This document shows, in pieces, positions 40,491 through 49,086 of a stretch of 64,000 nt of DNA. The DNA is taken from assembly GCF_000717995.1 (NCBI RefSeq), contig NZ_JODM01000012.1, positions 82,859 to 146,858 on the forward strand. Direction: 5' to 3'. The translations under genes and the position numbers were made by a program. The notes under the pieces are model-generated. The model saw only the letters and a list, made by a program, of their open reading frames with translations, searched no databases and had not been told where the DNA came from. The first letter of the stretch is position 1, and every line of letters begins with the position of its first letter. The stretch comes from Streptomyces violaceorubidus (GTDB lineage: Bacteria > Actinomycetota > Actinomycetes > Streptomycetales > Streptomycetaceae).

Positions 40491-41195
40491 TTGAGCCGCT
40501 CGGTTCTCGTCACCGGAGGAAACCGGGGCATCGGCCTCGCCATCGCCCGCGCCTTCGCCGACGCCGGCGACAAGGTCGCGATCACGTACCGCTCGGGTGA
40601 GCCGCCGGAGGGCTTCCTGGCCGTCAAGTGCGACATCACCGACACCGAGCAGGTGGAGCAGGCCTACAAGGAGATCGAGGAGACCCACGGTCCCGTCGAG
40701 GTCCTGATCGCCAACGCCGGCGTCACCAAGGACCAGCTCCTGATGCGCATGTCGGAGGAGGACTTCACCTCCGTCGTGGAGACCAACCTGACCGGCACCT
40801 TCCGCGTGGTCAAGCGCACCAACCGCGCCATGCTGCGCGCCAAGAAGGGCCGCGTCGTCCTCATCTCGTCGGTGGTCGGGCTCCTCGGCTCCGCGGGGCA
40901 GGCGAACTACGCCGCCTCCAAGGCCGGCCTGGTCGGCTTCGCGCGCTCCCTCGCCCGTGAGCTGGGGTCGCGCAACATCACCTTCAACGTCGTCGCGCCC
41001 GGCTTCGTCGACACCGACATGACCAAGGTGCTCACCGACGAGCAGCGGGCCAACATCGTGTCGCAGGTGCCGCTGGGGCGGTACGCGCAGCCGGAGGAGA
41101 TCGCCGCGACGGTGCGGTTCCTCGCCTCGGACGACGCCTCGTACATCACTGGAGCCGTCATCCCCGTTGACGGCGGACTGGGAATGGGTCACTGA
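40491..41195 (+). CDS. fabG: 3-oxoacyl-ACP reductase FabG
   Basis: This 234-residue SDR is the FabG type: VLVTGGNRGIGLAIARAF (TGxxxGIG), NAGVTKDQLLMRM, SSVVGLLGSAGQANYAASKAG (Ser-Tyr-x3-Lys), and the C-terminal GAVIPVDGGLGMGH. It reduces 3-oxoacyl-ACP with NADPH in fatty acid elongation. The TTG at 40491 is preceded by AAAGGGTGA at about eight bases. It is followed after 5 bp by fabI, so the two reductases of the elongation cycle are one operon. Confidence 0.95.
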   Translation: MSRSVLVTGGNRGIGLAIARAFADAGDKVAITYRSGEPPEGFLAVKCDITDTEQVEQAYKEIEETHGPVEVLIANAGVTKDQLLMRMSEEDFTSVVETNLTGTFRVVKRTNRAMLRAKKGRVVLISSVVGLLGSAGQANYAASKAGLVGFARSLARELGSRNITFNVVAPGFVDTDMTKVLTDEQRANIVSQVPLGRYAQPEEIAATVRFLASDDASYITGAVIPVDGGLGMGH

Positions 41196-41200
41196 ACACC

Positions 41201-41968
41201 ATGAGCGGAATTCTCGAGGGCAAGCGCGTCCTGATCACCGGCGTGCTGACGGAGTCCTCCATCGCCTTCCACGCCGCGAAGCTGGCCCAGGAGCAGGGCG
41301 CCGACGTCATCCTCACCGCGTTCCCGCGGCCCACCCTGACCGAGCGCATCGCCAAGAAGCTGCCGAAGCCCGCCAAGGTCATCGAGCTGGACGTCACCAA
41401 CGAGGAGCACCTCGCCCGGCTCGCCGACGTCGTCGGTGAGGAGCTGGGCGGCCTCGACGGCGTCGTGCACTCCATCGGCTTCGCCCCGCAGGACGCCCTC
41501 GGCGGCAACTTCCTCAACGCGCCGTTCGAGTCGGTCGCCACCGCCATGCACGTCTCGGCGTTCTCCCTGAAGTCGCTGACCATGGCCTGCCTGCCACTGA
41601 TGCAGAACGGCGGTTCGATCGTCGGCCTCACTTTCGACGCGCAGTTCGCCTGGCCGCAGTACGACTGGATGGGCCCGGCCAAGGCCGCGCTGGAGGCCAC
41701 CAGCCGCTACATGGCCCGTGACCTCGGCAAGCAGAACATCCGCTGCAACCTGATCTCGGCGGGCCCGATCGGCTCCATGGCCGCCAAGTCCATCCCGGGC
41801 TTCAGCGAGCTGGCCTCCGTGTGGGACACCCGCTCCCCGCTGGAGTGGGACCTGAAGGACCCGGAGCCGGCCGGTCGCGGCATCGTCGCGCTGCTGAGCG
41901 ACTGGTTCCCGAAGACCACGGGCGAGATCGTCCACGTCGACGGCGGACTGCACGCCATCGGCGCCTGA
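41201..41968 (+). CDS. fabI: Enoyl-ACP reductase FabI/InhA type
   Basis: This 255-residue NADH-dependent reductase is InhA-like: GKRVLITGVLTESSIAFHAA (the GVLTESSIA variant Rossmann loop), VHSIGFAPQDALGGNF, the catalytic YDWMGPAK (Tyr-x6-Lys), and GPIGSMAAKSIPGF. It completes the fatty-acid elongation cycle and is the isoniazid/triclosan-type target in actinobacteria. The ATG at 41201 has no clear binding site and follows the fabG stop by five bases, suggesting coupling. A perfect terminator lies downstream. Confidence 0.95.
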   Translation: MSGILEGKRVLITGVLTESSIAFHAAKLAQEQGADVILTAFPRPTLTERIAKKLPKPAKVIELDVTNEEHLARLADVVGEELGGLDGVVHSIGFAPQDALGGNFLNAPFESVATAMHVSAFSLKSLTMACLPLMQNGGSIVGLTFDAQFAWPQYDWMGPAKAALEATSRYMARDLGKQNIRCNLISAGPIGSMAAKSIPGFSELASVWDTRSPLEWDLKDPEPAGRGIVALLSDWFPKTTGEIVHVDGGLHAIGA

Positions 41969-41984
41969 CCGGACACCTCGCCCA

Positions 41985-42014
41985 GGGCCCGCGTCCCGTA
42001 CGGGACGCGGGCCC
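41985..42014. terminator. Perfect 30-bp palindromic terminator after fabI
   Basis: GGGCCCGCGTCCCGT and its exact complement ACGGGACGCGGGCCC form a 30-bp perfect inverted repeat. It lies between convergent fabI and the GntR-family gene. Confidence 0.85.
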
Positions 42015-42056
42015 TCGTGCCGCGCCGGAACGGATCGGCGACGAGGGCCGGCCCGG

Positions 42057-42752
42057 TCAGCCGCCCGAGGACGACGGACCGAACAGCCCCGGCCGGCACA
42101 CGAACGGATAGGCGGCGGCCTCCTCCGCCGCCGTCGCCGCGTCGCCCGCGCGGATCGCGTCCACCAGCCGGCCGTGGTCCATGTGCGTCGCCGGGGACAT
42201 CCCCTCGCCCACGTCGCCCCGCAGCCAGTCCCGCAGCACCTCGCTCAGGTCCGCGTACATCGCGGTCATCACGTCGTTGTGCGAGGCGGCCACGACCGCC
42301 AGGTGGAACGTGGCGTCCGCCGCCACGAAGGCCTCCGCCTCACCCGACTCCCAGGCCTCCTCCCGGCGCAGCAGCAGGGCGTCGATCTGCTTGAGGTCCT
42401 TCTCCGTGCGCCGTTCGGCGGCCAGGCGGGCGGCGGCCGACTCCAGCGTGGAACGGAGCTCGGCGATGTGCTGGGGGGCGGCGTCGGCGAAGCGGCGCTG
42501 CATCACGCCGGCCAGCTCGCTGGTCGCCACGACGTACGTGCCCGAGCCCTGGCGGATGTCCAGCAGACCGTTGTGGGCCAGCGCGCGGACCGCCTCACGG
42601 ACCGTGTTCCGGGCGACGCCGAGCTGCTCGACCAGTTCCGGCTCGGTGGGGATGCGGGAGCCGACCGGCCACTCGCCCGAGGCGATCTGCTGCCGCAGCG
42701 CGGCGATGACCTGCTCGGACAGTGCCGAACGACGGGGATGGCTCAGTGGCAT
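42057..42752 (-). CDS. GntR family (FadR subgroup) transcriptional regulator
   Basis: This 231-residue regulator has the GntR winged helix SALSEQVIAALRQQIASGEW, VGSRIPTEPELVEQLGVARN and TVREAVRALAHNGLL at residues 10-75. An FCD ligand-binding domain of about 140 residues follows (LRSTLESAAARLAAER, ATFHLAVVAASHN, HGRLVDAIRAGD). FCD regulators respond to carboxylates such as lactate, pyruvate or amino acids. It is divergent from an MFS transporter, and a perfect palindrome lies in the shared promoter, so control of that transporter is likely. The ligand is unknown. Confidence 0.93.
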   Translation of the reverse strand: MPLSHPRRSALSEQVIAALRQQIASGEWPVGSRIPTEPELVEQLGVARNTVREAVRALAHNGLLDIRQGSGTYVVATSELAGVMQRRFADAAPQHIAELRSTLESAAARLAAERRTEKDLKQIDALLLRREEAWESGEAEAFVAADATFHLAVVAASHNDVMTAMYADLSEVLRDWLRGDVGEGMSPATHMDHGRLVDAIRAGDAATAAEEAAAYPFVCRPGLFGPSSSGG

Positions 42753-42785
42753 GGCTCACCTTCGCACACGAGCGAATGGACGCAC

Positions 42786-42807
42786 AATCATCCCATGATT
42801 CTATGAT
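42786..42807 (+). promoter_or_regulatory. Putative GntR operator overlapping a leaderless promoter
   Basis: A perfect inverted repeat AATCAT-CCC-ATGATT at 42786-42800 is followed directly by TATGAT (42802-42807), a good -10 element. The A of the ATG at 42815 lies eight bases after it, as expected for leaderless transcription. The operator would sit between the -35 and -10 regions of the MFS promoter and in front of the GntR gene. Regulation by the neighbouring GntR protein is inference. Confidence 0.6.
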
Positions 42808-42814
42808 GGGCCTC

Positions 42815-44116
42815 ATGGCTAGTGACGAGACCCGGACCGAGACACGTACCGAGACGCGTGCGCAGACACGCCCGCAGGCGCCCGCCACGCGCGCGTGGAC
42901 GACGTGGACGACCCGGCTGCTCGTCCTCGGTATCGTCCTGGCCGCCCTCAACCTGCGCCCCGCCATCACGAGCCTGGGCGCGCTCCTGGAGGAGGTCCGC
43001 GACGGACTCGGCATGAGCGGCAGCATCGCCGGACTGCTCACCTCCGTGCCCCCGCTCTGCTTCGCCGTCTTCGGGGTCACCGCTCCCCGGCTGGCCCGCC
43101 GCTTCGGGCCCGGCGCGGTGGTCTGCGCCGGCATGGCCGCCATCACCGCGGGCCTGCTGATACGCCCGTACGCCGGCGGCACGGGCGGCTTCCTGGCCGC
43201 CACCGCCCTGGCGCTGATGGGCATCGCGGTCAGCAACGTCCTGATGCCGGTCATCGTCAAGCGCTACTTCCCCGACCGCGTCGGCTCCATGACCGGCCTG
43301 TACTCGATGGCCCTGGCCTTCGGCACCTCCATCGCCGCCGCGGCGACCGTGCCCGTGACCAACGCGCTGGGCGGACACTGGCAGACCGGCCTCGCGGTCT
43401 GGGCCGTGCTGCCCGCGCTGGCCGTCCTGCCCTGGATACCGTTCGTACGGAACCGGCAGGCGCCGTCCGCCACGGTGCCGTCCACGCCGCCGCCGGGGCG
43501 GGAGGGCGGAAAGCCCGCGGAGCAGCCCCCGCTGCGGATCACCCGCAGCCGCACCGCCTGGGCGCTCGCCGTCTTCTTCGGCCTCCAGGCCACCGCCGCC
43601 TACATCACGATGGGCTGGATGGCGCAGATCTTCCGGGACTCCGGAGTGTCCGCCGGCACTGCCGGGCTGCTGCTCGCCGTCATCATGGTGATGGGCGTGC
43701 CGCTCGCCTTCGTCATCCCGCGCGTGGCGACGCGTCTGCCCCACCAGGGCCCGATCGTGGTGGTCCTGGGCGTGTGCGGGCTCGCCGGATACGCCGGCCT
43801 GTACTTCGCGCCGGTCGGCGGCGCCTGGGCCTGGGCCCTGCTGCTCGGGGTCTCCAACTGCGCCTTCCCGCTGGCGCTGACCATGGTCGGGATGCGGGCC
43901 AGGACGGGAGCGGGCGTCGCCCAGCTGTCCGCCTTCGCGCAGAGCACCGGCTACCTGATCTCCATCCCGGGACCGCTCCTGGTGGGCGTGCTCTACCAGC
44001 ACAGCGGCGGCTGGGGACTGCCGATCGCCCTGATGAGCGCGCTGATGGTGCCGCAGATCATGGTGGGCGTCCTGGCCGGGCGCGACCGCACCGTCGAGGA
44101 GGAGGCGGCCCGCTGA
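42815..44116 (+). CDS. MFS transporter of the CynX/NimT family
   Basis: This 433-residue protein has 12 predicted helices beginning with LVLGIVLAALNLRPAITSLG, which is characteristic of the cyanate/nitroimidazole (CynX/NimT) subgroup. RRFGPGAVVCAGMAAITAGL, the MPVIVKRYFPDRVGSMTGLY segment and the second-half HQGPIVVVLGVCGLAGYAGL are also typical. An N-terminal repetitive Thr/Arg-rich tail (TRTETRTETRAQTR) precedes helix 1. Substrates of the group are small anions or drugs; none is assigned here. Starts at 42803 and 42806 are in frame, but the -10 placement favours 42815. Confidence 0.9.
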   Translation: MASDETRTETRTETRAQTRPQAPATRAWTTWTTRLLVLGIVLAALNLRPAITSLGALLEEVRDGLGMSGSIAGLLTSVPPLCFAVFGVTAPRLARRFGPGAVVCAGMAAITAGLLIRPYAGGTGGFLAATALALMGIAVSNVLMPVIVKRYFPDRVGSMTGLYSMALAFGTSIAAAATVPVTNALGGHWQTGLAVWAVLPALAVLPWIPFVRNRQAPSATVPSTPPPGREGGKPAEQPPLRITRSRTAWALAVFFGLQATAAYITMGWMAQIFRDSGVSAGTAGLLLAVIMVMGVPLAFVIPRVATRLPHQGPIVVVLGVCGLAGYAGLYFAPVGGAWAWALLLGVSNCAFPLALTMVGMRARTGAGVAQLSAFAQSTGYLISIPGPLLVGVLYQHSGGWGLPIALMSALMVPQIMVGVLAGRDRTVEEEAAR

Positions 44117-44161
44117 CCCGGGCGCGCGGCGGGCCGGGCCCCGGGGCCGCACGCCGGGCGT

Positions 44162-44204
44162 CGTCGGTGACCCGCCGTCGGTGGCCCGCCGTCGTCGGTG
44201 GCCC
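44162..44204 (+). repeat. Short 14-bp direct repeats
   Basis: CGTCGGTGACCCGC and CGTCGGTGGCCCGC follow head to tail, then a third, interrupted copy. They lie between the MFS gene and the 38-residue gene and have no evident coding role. Confidence 0.7.
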
Positions 44205-44243
44205 CCCGGGAGCCGCCCGGGCGGGGGATGCGAGACTTGCCGT

Positions 44244-44360
44244 ATGCCAGTCCTCGACCCGAACCCCCAGCACGGCCAGAAGAAGATGCTGATCGTCTTC
44301 GGTGCCTTCCTCGCGATCTTCGTGATCATCGGCGTCATCGCGACGATCGCCTCGCCGTGA
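44244..44360 (+). CDS. SGM_5486-like 38-residue transporter-associated membrane protein
   Basis: This 38-residue protein reads MPVLDPNPQHGQKKM and then a single transmembrane helix LIVFGAFLAIFVIIGVIATI. From memory, it matches a small conserved streptomycete family described as transporter-associated next to MFS genes. Here it lies 128 bp downstream of the MFS gene. The ATG at 44244 follows a weak site in GGGGGATGCGAGACTTGCC. The function is unknown, and a link to the MFS transporter is inference. Confidence 0.75.
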   Translation: MPVLDPNPQHGQKKMLIVFGAFLAIFVIIGVIATIASP

Positions 44361-44382
44361 CCCCGCCCCCGGCGACCGGACG

Positions 44383-44427
44383 GTGGGGTTAACCCCACGT
44401 CCCCTAGGGGGCCAGGGTCAGGGTCAA
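44383..44427. promoter_or_regulatory. Two adjacent palindromes and direct repeats upstream of a small membrane gene
   Basis: GTGGGGTTAACCCCAC (44383-44398) is a perfect 16-bp palindrome and CCCCTAGGGG (44401-44410) a perfect 10-bp palindrome directly after it. They are followed by the direct repeat CAGGGTCAGGGTC (44413-44425). The block lies about 120 bp before the gene at 44544. It resembles a composite operator of a metal- or MerR-type regulator, but the protein is unknown. Confidence 0.5.
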
Positions 44428-44543
44428 GTGGGTGGACCTCCGGATGGGTTGGGCCCCGCGGATTCCGTAACTTCGAGATGTGCCCGCGACAGGCGGGCCG
44501 CCGAGCACGGACCAGGGACGCCCGAAGACCACCGGAGGCACTC

Positions 44544-44750
44544 ATGTCGGCCCCTACCCACACCCGGCCTCCCCAGGCGACCCGGGGCGGCGTCGACATC
44601 CGGCTGCCCTGGTGGGCCCTCGCCCTGCCCGTGCTCGCCTTCGTCGCGCTGCTCCTGCTGATCCTCGATCCCGCCGACGCCCACGCGGCCGCGGAGCAGC
44701 CCGCGATGGCCCAGCTCCTGGAGCGGCTGGAGCAGCTGGCCGCGCGCTGA
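44544..44750 (+). CDS. Small single-TM membrane protein
   Basis: This 68-residue protein has a short hydrophilic N terminus, one transmembrane helix (WWALALPVLAFVALLLLILD) and an Ala/Leu-rich helical tail (AEQPAMAQLLERLEQLAAR). It resembles no family I can name. The ATG follows GGAGG at 44535. A palindrome-rich block lies upstream. It is followed by the sixA-like gene after 92 bp. Confidence 0.7.
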   Translation: MSAPTHTRPPQATRGGVDIRLPWWALALPVLAFVALLLLILDPADAHAAAEQPAMAQLLERLEQLAAR

Positions 44751-44842
44751 GCGCCGACCGAGGGCTCCCACCCGCGTCCCGTGGTGAGTCCGCCTGTCAA
44801 CTCCCAGAGCCCCGTGGCCTGTTTCATGCGAAGCTGGAAGAC

Positions 44843-45361
44843 ATGAGCGTCGCAGAACCCCGCAGGATTGTTCTCTTCCGGCATGCGAAAGCCGACTGGC
44901 CACAGGTGACCGACCACGAGCGACCGCTCGCCGACCGGGGCCGCATGGACGCCGCGGAGGCCGGGCGTCGGCTGGCGGACACCGGCCTGCCCTTCGACCA
45001 GGCCCTGTGCTCCACCTCGGTCCGGACCCGCGAGACCTGGAAGCTCGCCGTCCAGGAGTTCCCGCACCGGCCGAAAACCGTCTACGAGGAGCGGATCTAC
45101 GAGGCCTCGCCCGGCGAGCTGATCGCCGTGCTCAACGAGACCCCCGACGACCTGCGGAACGTGCTGGTGATCGGCCACAACCCGGGCATGGAGGCACTGA
45201 CCGAGATCCTGGCCGGCTCCGCCGAGGACGAGGTCCGCGAGCGGATCGACCGCCGGGGCTTCCCGACCGCCGCCTTCGCCGTCCTGACCTTCACGGGCTC
45301 CTGGAAGGACGTGGAGCCCGGCCGGGCCACCCTGGTCGACTACTGGGCACCGACCGACTGA
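44843..45361 (+). CDS. SixA-like histidine phosphatase
   Basis: This 172-residue protein belongs to the histidine phosphatase (RHG) superfamily. The catalytic motif IVLFRHAKADWPQ has the Arg-His pair near residue 13, a second Arg lies in CSTSVRTRETW, and the second active-site His is in VLVIGHNPGMEALTEIL. The length and the HAKAD variant match SixA proteins, which dephosphorylate His phosphotransfer domains in E. coli; in actinobacteria the substrate is not established. The ATG follows GGAAG. Confidence 0.9.
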   Translation: MSVAEPRRIVLFRHAKADWPQVTDHERPLADRGRMDAAEAGRRLADTGLPFDQALCSTSVRTRETWKLAVQEFPHRPKTVYEERIYEASPGELIAVLNETPDDLRNVLVIGHNPGMEALTEILAGSAEDEVRERIDRRGFPTAAFAVLTFTGSWKDVEPGRATLVDYWAPTD

Positions 45362-45377
45362 CCCGCCCCGTGTGACA

Positions 45378-45405
45378 GGGCCCGGCACCCTCGCGGTCCG
45401 GGCCC
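45378..45405. terminator. Bidirectional hairpin between sixA-like gene and serB
   Basis: GGGCCCGG and CCGGGCCC form an 8-bp perfect stem around a 12-base loop. It is between the convergent stop codons of the two genes. Confidence 0.65.
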
Positions 45406-45442
45406 CCGGCCTTGCGGGACGTACGGCGGCTTCCGCGCCGGG

Positions 45443-46690
45443 TCAGGGCCGCTCGGCGGGTCGGCCGAGGCCTCCTTCGCCGAGACCCTCGTCCAGGGTG
45501 TCCGCGGCCTCGACCTCCTCGCGGGTGATGCCCAGCAGATAGAGCACGGTGTCCAGGAAGGGCACGTTCACCGCGGTGTGCGCCGCCTCGCGCACCACCG
45601 GCTTGGCGTTGAAGGCGACCCCGAGCCCGGCCGCGTTCAGCATGTCCAGATCGTTGGCGCCGTCGCCGATCGCCACCGTCTGCGACAGCGGCACGCCCGC
45701 CTCGGCGGCGAACCGGCGCAGCAGCCGCGCCTTGCCCGCCCGGTCGACGATCTCCCCGGTGACCCTGCCGGTCAGCCTGCCGTCGACGATCTCCAGCGTG
45801 TTGGCCTGGGCGAAGTCCAGTCCGAGCTGCTCCCGCAAGGCGTCGGTGACCTGGGTGAAGCCGCCGGAGACGACGCCCACCTGGTAACCGAGTCGCTTCA
45901 GCGTGCGGATCAGGGTGCGGGCCCCCGGCGTGAGCCGTACCTCGGCGCGCACCTTGTCCACCACCGAGGCGTCAAGACCCGCCAGCAGGGCCACGCGCGC
46001 GTGCAGCGACTGCTCGAAGTCCAGCTCCCCGCGCATCGCGGCGGCGGTCACCTCGGCGACCTTGTCCTCGCACCCGGCGTGCGCGGCGAACAGCTCGATG
46101 ACCTCGTCCTGGATCAGGGTGGAGTCCACGTCCATCACCACCAGGCGCTGCGCCCGCCGGTGCAGCCCCGCCGCGACGACCGCGATGTCCACGCCGAGCG
46201 CCGCGGCCTCCGTGGCCAGGGCGGTGCGCAGCGGCTCGGTGGCCACGCCGGACACCGCGAACTCGACGGCGGTCACCGGGTACTTGGCCAGCCGGAAGAT
46301 ACGGTCGATGTTGCTCCCGGACTCGGTGATCCGGGCCGCTATGGCGGCGGTGGCCTCCGCGGTGAGGGGGTGCCCGAGCACCGTGACCAGGGAGCGGCCG
46401 AGTCCGCGGGGCCGGTTGTCGCCGATGCCGGAGATGATCTCCGCCTGCAGCTTCAGCGACTCCGCCCAGCTGTGGACGGTCGCCCGCAGATCGCCCTCCA
46501 GGCCACGGGGCGGCTCGGTCACGAGCGCGCACAGCACGATCCGGCCACGGGTGACGACCTGCTCGATGTCCACGACATCGACGGAGTAGGCGGCGAGAGT
46601 GTCGAACAGGCCGGCCGTGATGCCGGGCCGGTCCTTGCCGAAGATCTTGACGAGAAGCGTGGGAACGTCAGAGGTCTGCGAAGCGCTCAT
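45443..46690 (-). CDS. serB: Phosphoserine phosphatase SerB with N-terminal ACT domains
   Basis: This 415-residue enzyme has ACT-like domains at residues about 10-170 (TLLVKIFGKDRPGITAGLFD, then VTVLGHPLTAEATAAIAARI) followed by a HAD phosphatase. The HAD motifs are VVMDVDSTLIQDEVIE (motif I), GVVSGGFTQVTDALRE (motif II), and GDGANDLDMLNAAGLG (motif IV) with a Lys in AGKARLLRRF. It makes serine from phosphoserine in the cytoplasm; the ACT domains suggest allosteric control by an amino acid. The ATG follows GGGAG. The C-terminal tail is an acidic low-complexity extension. Confidence 0.95.
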   Translation of the reverse strand: MSASQTSDVPTLLVKIFGKDRPGITAGLFDTLAAYSVDVVDIEQVVTRGRIVLCALVTEPPRGLEGDLRATVHSWAESLKLQAEIISGIGDNRPRGLGRSLVTVLGHPLTAEATAAIAARITESGSNIDRIFRLAKYPVTAVEFAVSGVATEPLRTALATEAAALGVDIAVVAAGLHRRAQRLVVMDVDSTLIQDEVIELFAAHAGCEDKVAEVTAAAMRGELDFEQSLHARVALLAGLDASVVDKVRAEVRLTPGARTLIRTLKRLGYQVGVVSGGFTQVTDALREQLGLDFAQANTLEIVDGRLTGRVTGEIVDRAGKARLLRRFAAEAGVPLSQTVAIGDGANDLDMLNAAGLGVAFNAKPVVREAAHTAVNVPFLDTVLYLLGITREEVEAADTLDEGLGEGGLGRPAERP

Positions 46691-46906
46691 GGTGCTCCCA
46701 CCGTATCCGGCACCCCGTGCCGCCCGCCCCTCAGGTCCGACTGGCGGACAGGGGCCACCCGAGCGCGGGACCGGACCCACGCGCCCGTGCGCGCCCCCCC
46801 CGACACTCCGCGAGCGAAGCGAGCTCGGCGCGACCTCGGCGGGACCGCGGCGCGACCGCGGGGCGGCCCCGAGCCCGCCGTCCCACCGCCGCGGCAGCCC
46901 CCGCGC

Positions 46907-48847
46907 TCACCGGTCGCCGGGGCGCCGAGGCGGCACGGGAGGTGGAGGCGGTGGGGGAGGAGGGCCCTCACCCCAGGGGCGGGAGGGGCGTCGTCCTCCC
47001 GGGCGCGGCGGCCGCCGCGGTGGTCCCGGGGGCGGTCCGAGGGGCCCCGCCACCGTGGGGGCGCCGTAGACGTCGTCGTCGGACCGGCCCTCCGTCCCGC
47101 CCTCCTGCCGGCCCGCCTCGTCGCCGTACCACCCGGGGCCGTCGTCCCCGGGACCCGCACCGCCGCTCCCTCCCCTCGCCCCGCGCCGTTCCGGGCCCGC
47201 CCGTCCCTGCACCTGTGCCTGCCCCGGGCCGGCCGGCGCCTGCGGGCCCGGGGGCCGCGCGTCCTCGGGTTCCCCGTGCCCGGCGGTCCGCCGGACCCGG
47301 GCGGCCCCGCCCCCTCGTGCCACCGCAGGTAGGGATGGGCACCCGGCTCGGGCGGCGGCCGGTGCGGTGTGCCCGGCCGGTACGGCCCGAAGGCGGGGTC
47401 CGCAGGGGCCGTACCGCCCGTGCCGACGCGTTCCGTCACCACCCGGCACTGAGTGCCAAGCCCGTCGCCCGTGTCCCCGCCGCCCCGCTCACCCGCGCCA
47501 GCAGTGCCCCGGCGGCTCCCGCAGCCGTACCCCAGGCGGCACCCAGCAGCAGAGCCGCGCCCAGCCGGCCGTGCAGGTCGACGCCCGCGCCGAAGGCGTC
47601 GATGCCGAGCACCGACAGGGACGCGTCCACGGACACCTTGGTGAGGTGGGCCAGCAGCGGCAGCGCCACCGCGGTGGCGACGCCCAGCCGCAGCGCGCAG
47701 CGCAGGGAGAGGGCGAGTGGACGCGCGTCGTCGGGCCCACCGGCGTCCGTACCGCCGTCAGCACCCCTGCCAGCAGCATCGTCAGCACCGCGGCCACCCC
47801 CAGCAGCCACACCCGCCCGTCCAGCTCCGCCAGCCGCCCCAGGGTGACCGGCCGCTCGGTGCCGGAGCCGAGCAGGTCGTCGAGCGGGGCCGGGAGGGCC
47901 CCGGTCAGCGCGCCGGTGGCCCGCCCGTCCCACGGCACGAACAGGCCGATCGAGGCGCCGAGCCAGACCCCGTTCGGCGCGCCCAGCAGCGCTGCCCCCG
48001 CGATCCGCCGGGGGTGGTCGTCGCCCATCGTCGCCCAGGCAGCCGCCGCGAGGCCGGCCGCCACCGTCGTCAGCACCACCGTGACCAGGGCGGACACGGC
48101 CGGTCGCACCACCCTGTGCACCACTTCGCACCCGCGCGGCAGCGGAGTGCGGCGCGAGGCCGGCAACGCGATCAGCAGCACCCCCGCGGACCAGAGGAGA
48201 CCGCCCACAAGAGTCGGCACGGTGTCGACGGTGAACCCGACGGCGGCCCGGGCGTCCACCAGGTCACCGACCCGGTCGGGCAGCAGCCCGCCGATGTCGC
48301 CCACGTCGCCGAGCCCGGGGATCTCCAGCCCACCGCCCCCACCGCCCCCGCCGGGCAGGTCGTCGAGCCCGAGCGAGGCGCCGTCGATCGTGACGACGTC
48401 GTGCCCCGCCCAGGACAGAGCGCCCGTCATCGCCACGAACAGCGCGACCACCGCGCCCGCACGCGCGAGGAGTTCGGCGGGGGAGACGACGGCTCCGGCC
48501 GCCCGCAGGGACCGCAGGAAGAAGAACGACAGGAACAGCGCCCCGACCAGACTCACGCCCAGTGGCGTGATCTCGATGGCCGTATGGGCCTGCGCCCCTT
48601 TCAGGCCGAACGCGGACACGTCACCGACCGGGGTGAGCGAACCACCCGCCCCGAGCGCCACGACCGCCGCGGTCATCGGCCCGAGCGACCCCGCCGCGTC
48701 CGCGCCCAGCAGGCGCAGGCCGAGCGCCGCCGTGCCCGCCGTGCCGATCAACGCCCAGCTCACGGAGGCGATCGCGGACAGCAGCACGTCGACCCACGGC
48801 ACCTGCCCGGCGTACCCCTCGGTTCCGACGCTCGTGGACGCGCTCAT
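46907..48847 (-). pseudogene. Streptophobe family membrane protein, interrupted by three frame breaks
   Basis: The first 370 residues (start ATG at 48847, about ten hydrophobic helices, Gly-rich loop around 180-190) match the streptomycete streptophobe family. Three frame changes break the rest: near 47734 (after VLTAVRTPVGP the frame moves to DDARPLALSLRCALRLGV), near 47440 (LALSAGW ends in TGA while VTERVGTGG continues in the next frame) and near 47280 (GGPPGTG continues as HGEPEDARPPGPQAP). The gene would end at 46907 after a Pro-rich tail. Each break fits the loss of one base in a G/C run, and the three together return to the original frame. Real decay or sequence errors are both possible. 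Confidence 0.65.
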
Positions 48848-49086
48848 GGCAGACCCCCCGATCCGCTGCGCGGTCAGGTTGCCGCGCATGTCCCCCTCGC
48901 GTGAAATACCACTCTCCGGGCAGGTTTCAACCCCGTCAACGGAAACGGCCGATGGGTGTCCGCGCACTTTTCACAAGGCCCGACTTTCGGTCAGAGGGCC
49001 GAGCCTGAAATAGTTCCCCCCGATGTTCGACATCCCTAGACTCCCCGCGACGGGAGCACATCGGGGGACAACTCAGTGGGGCTGGA

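Noticed and set aside
47489..47735. C-terminal part of the streptophobe open frame read straight on
   Set aside because: After about 47735 that frame becomes Arg/Cys/Pro-rich nonsense, while natural sequence continues in another frame.
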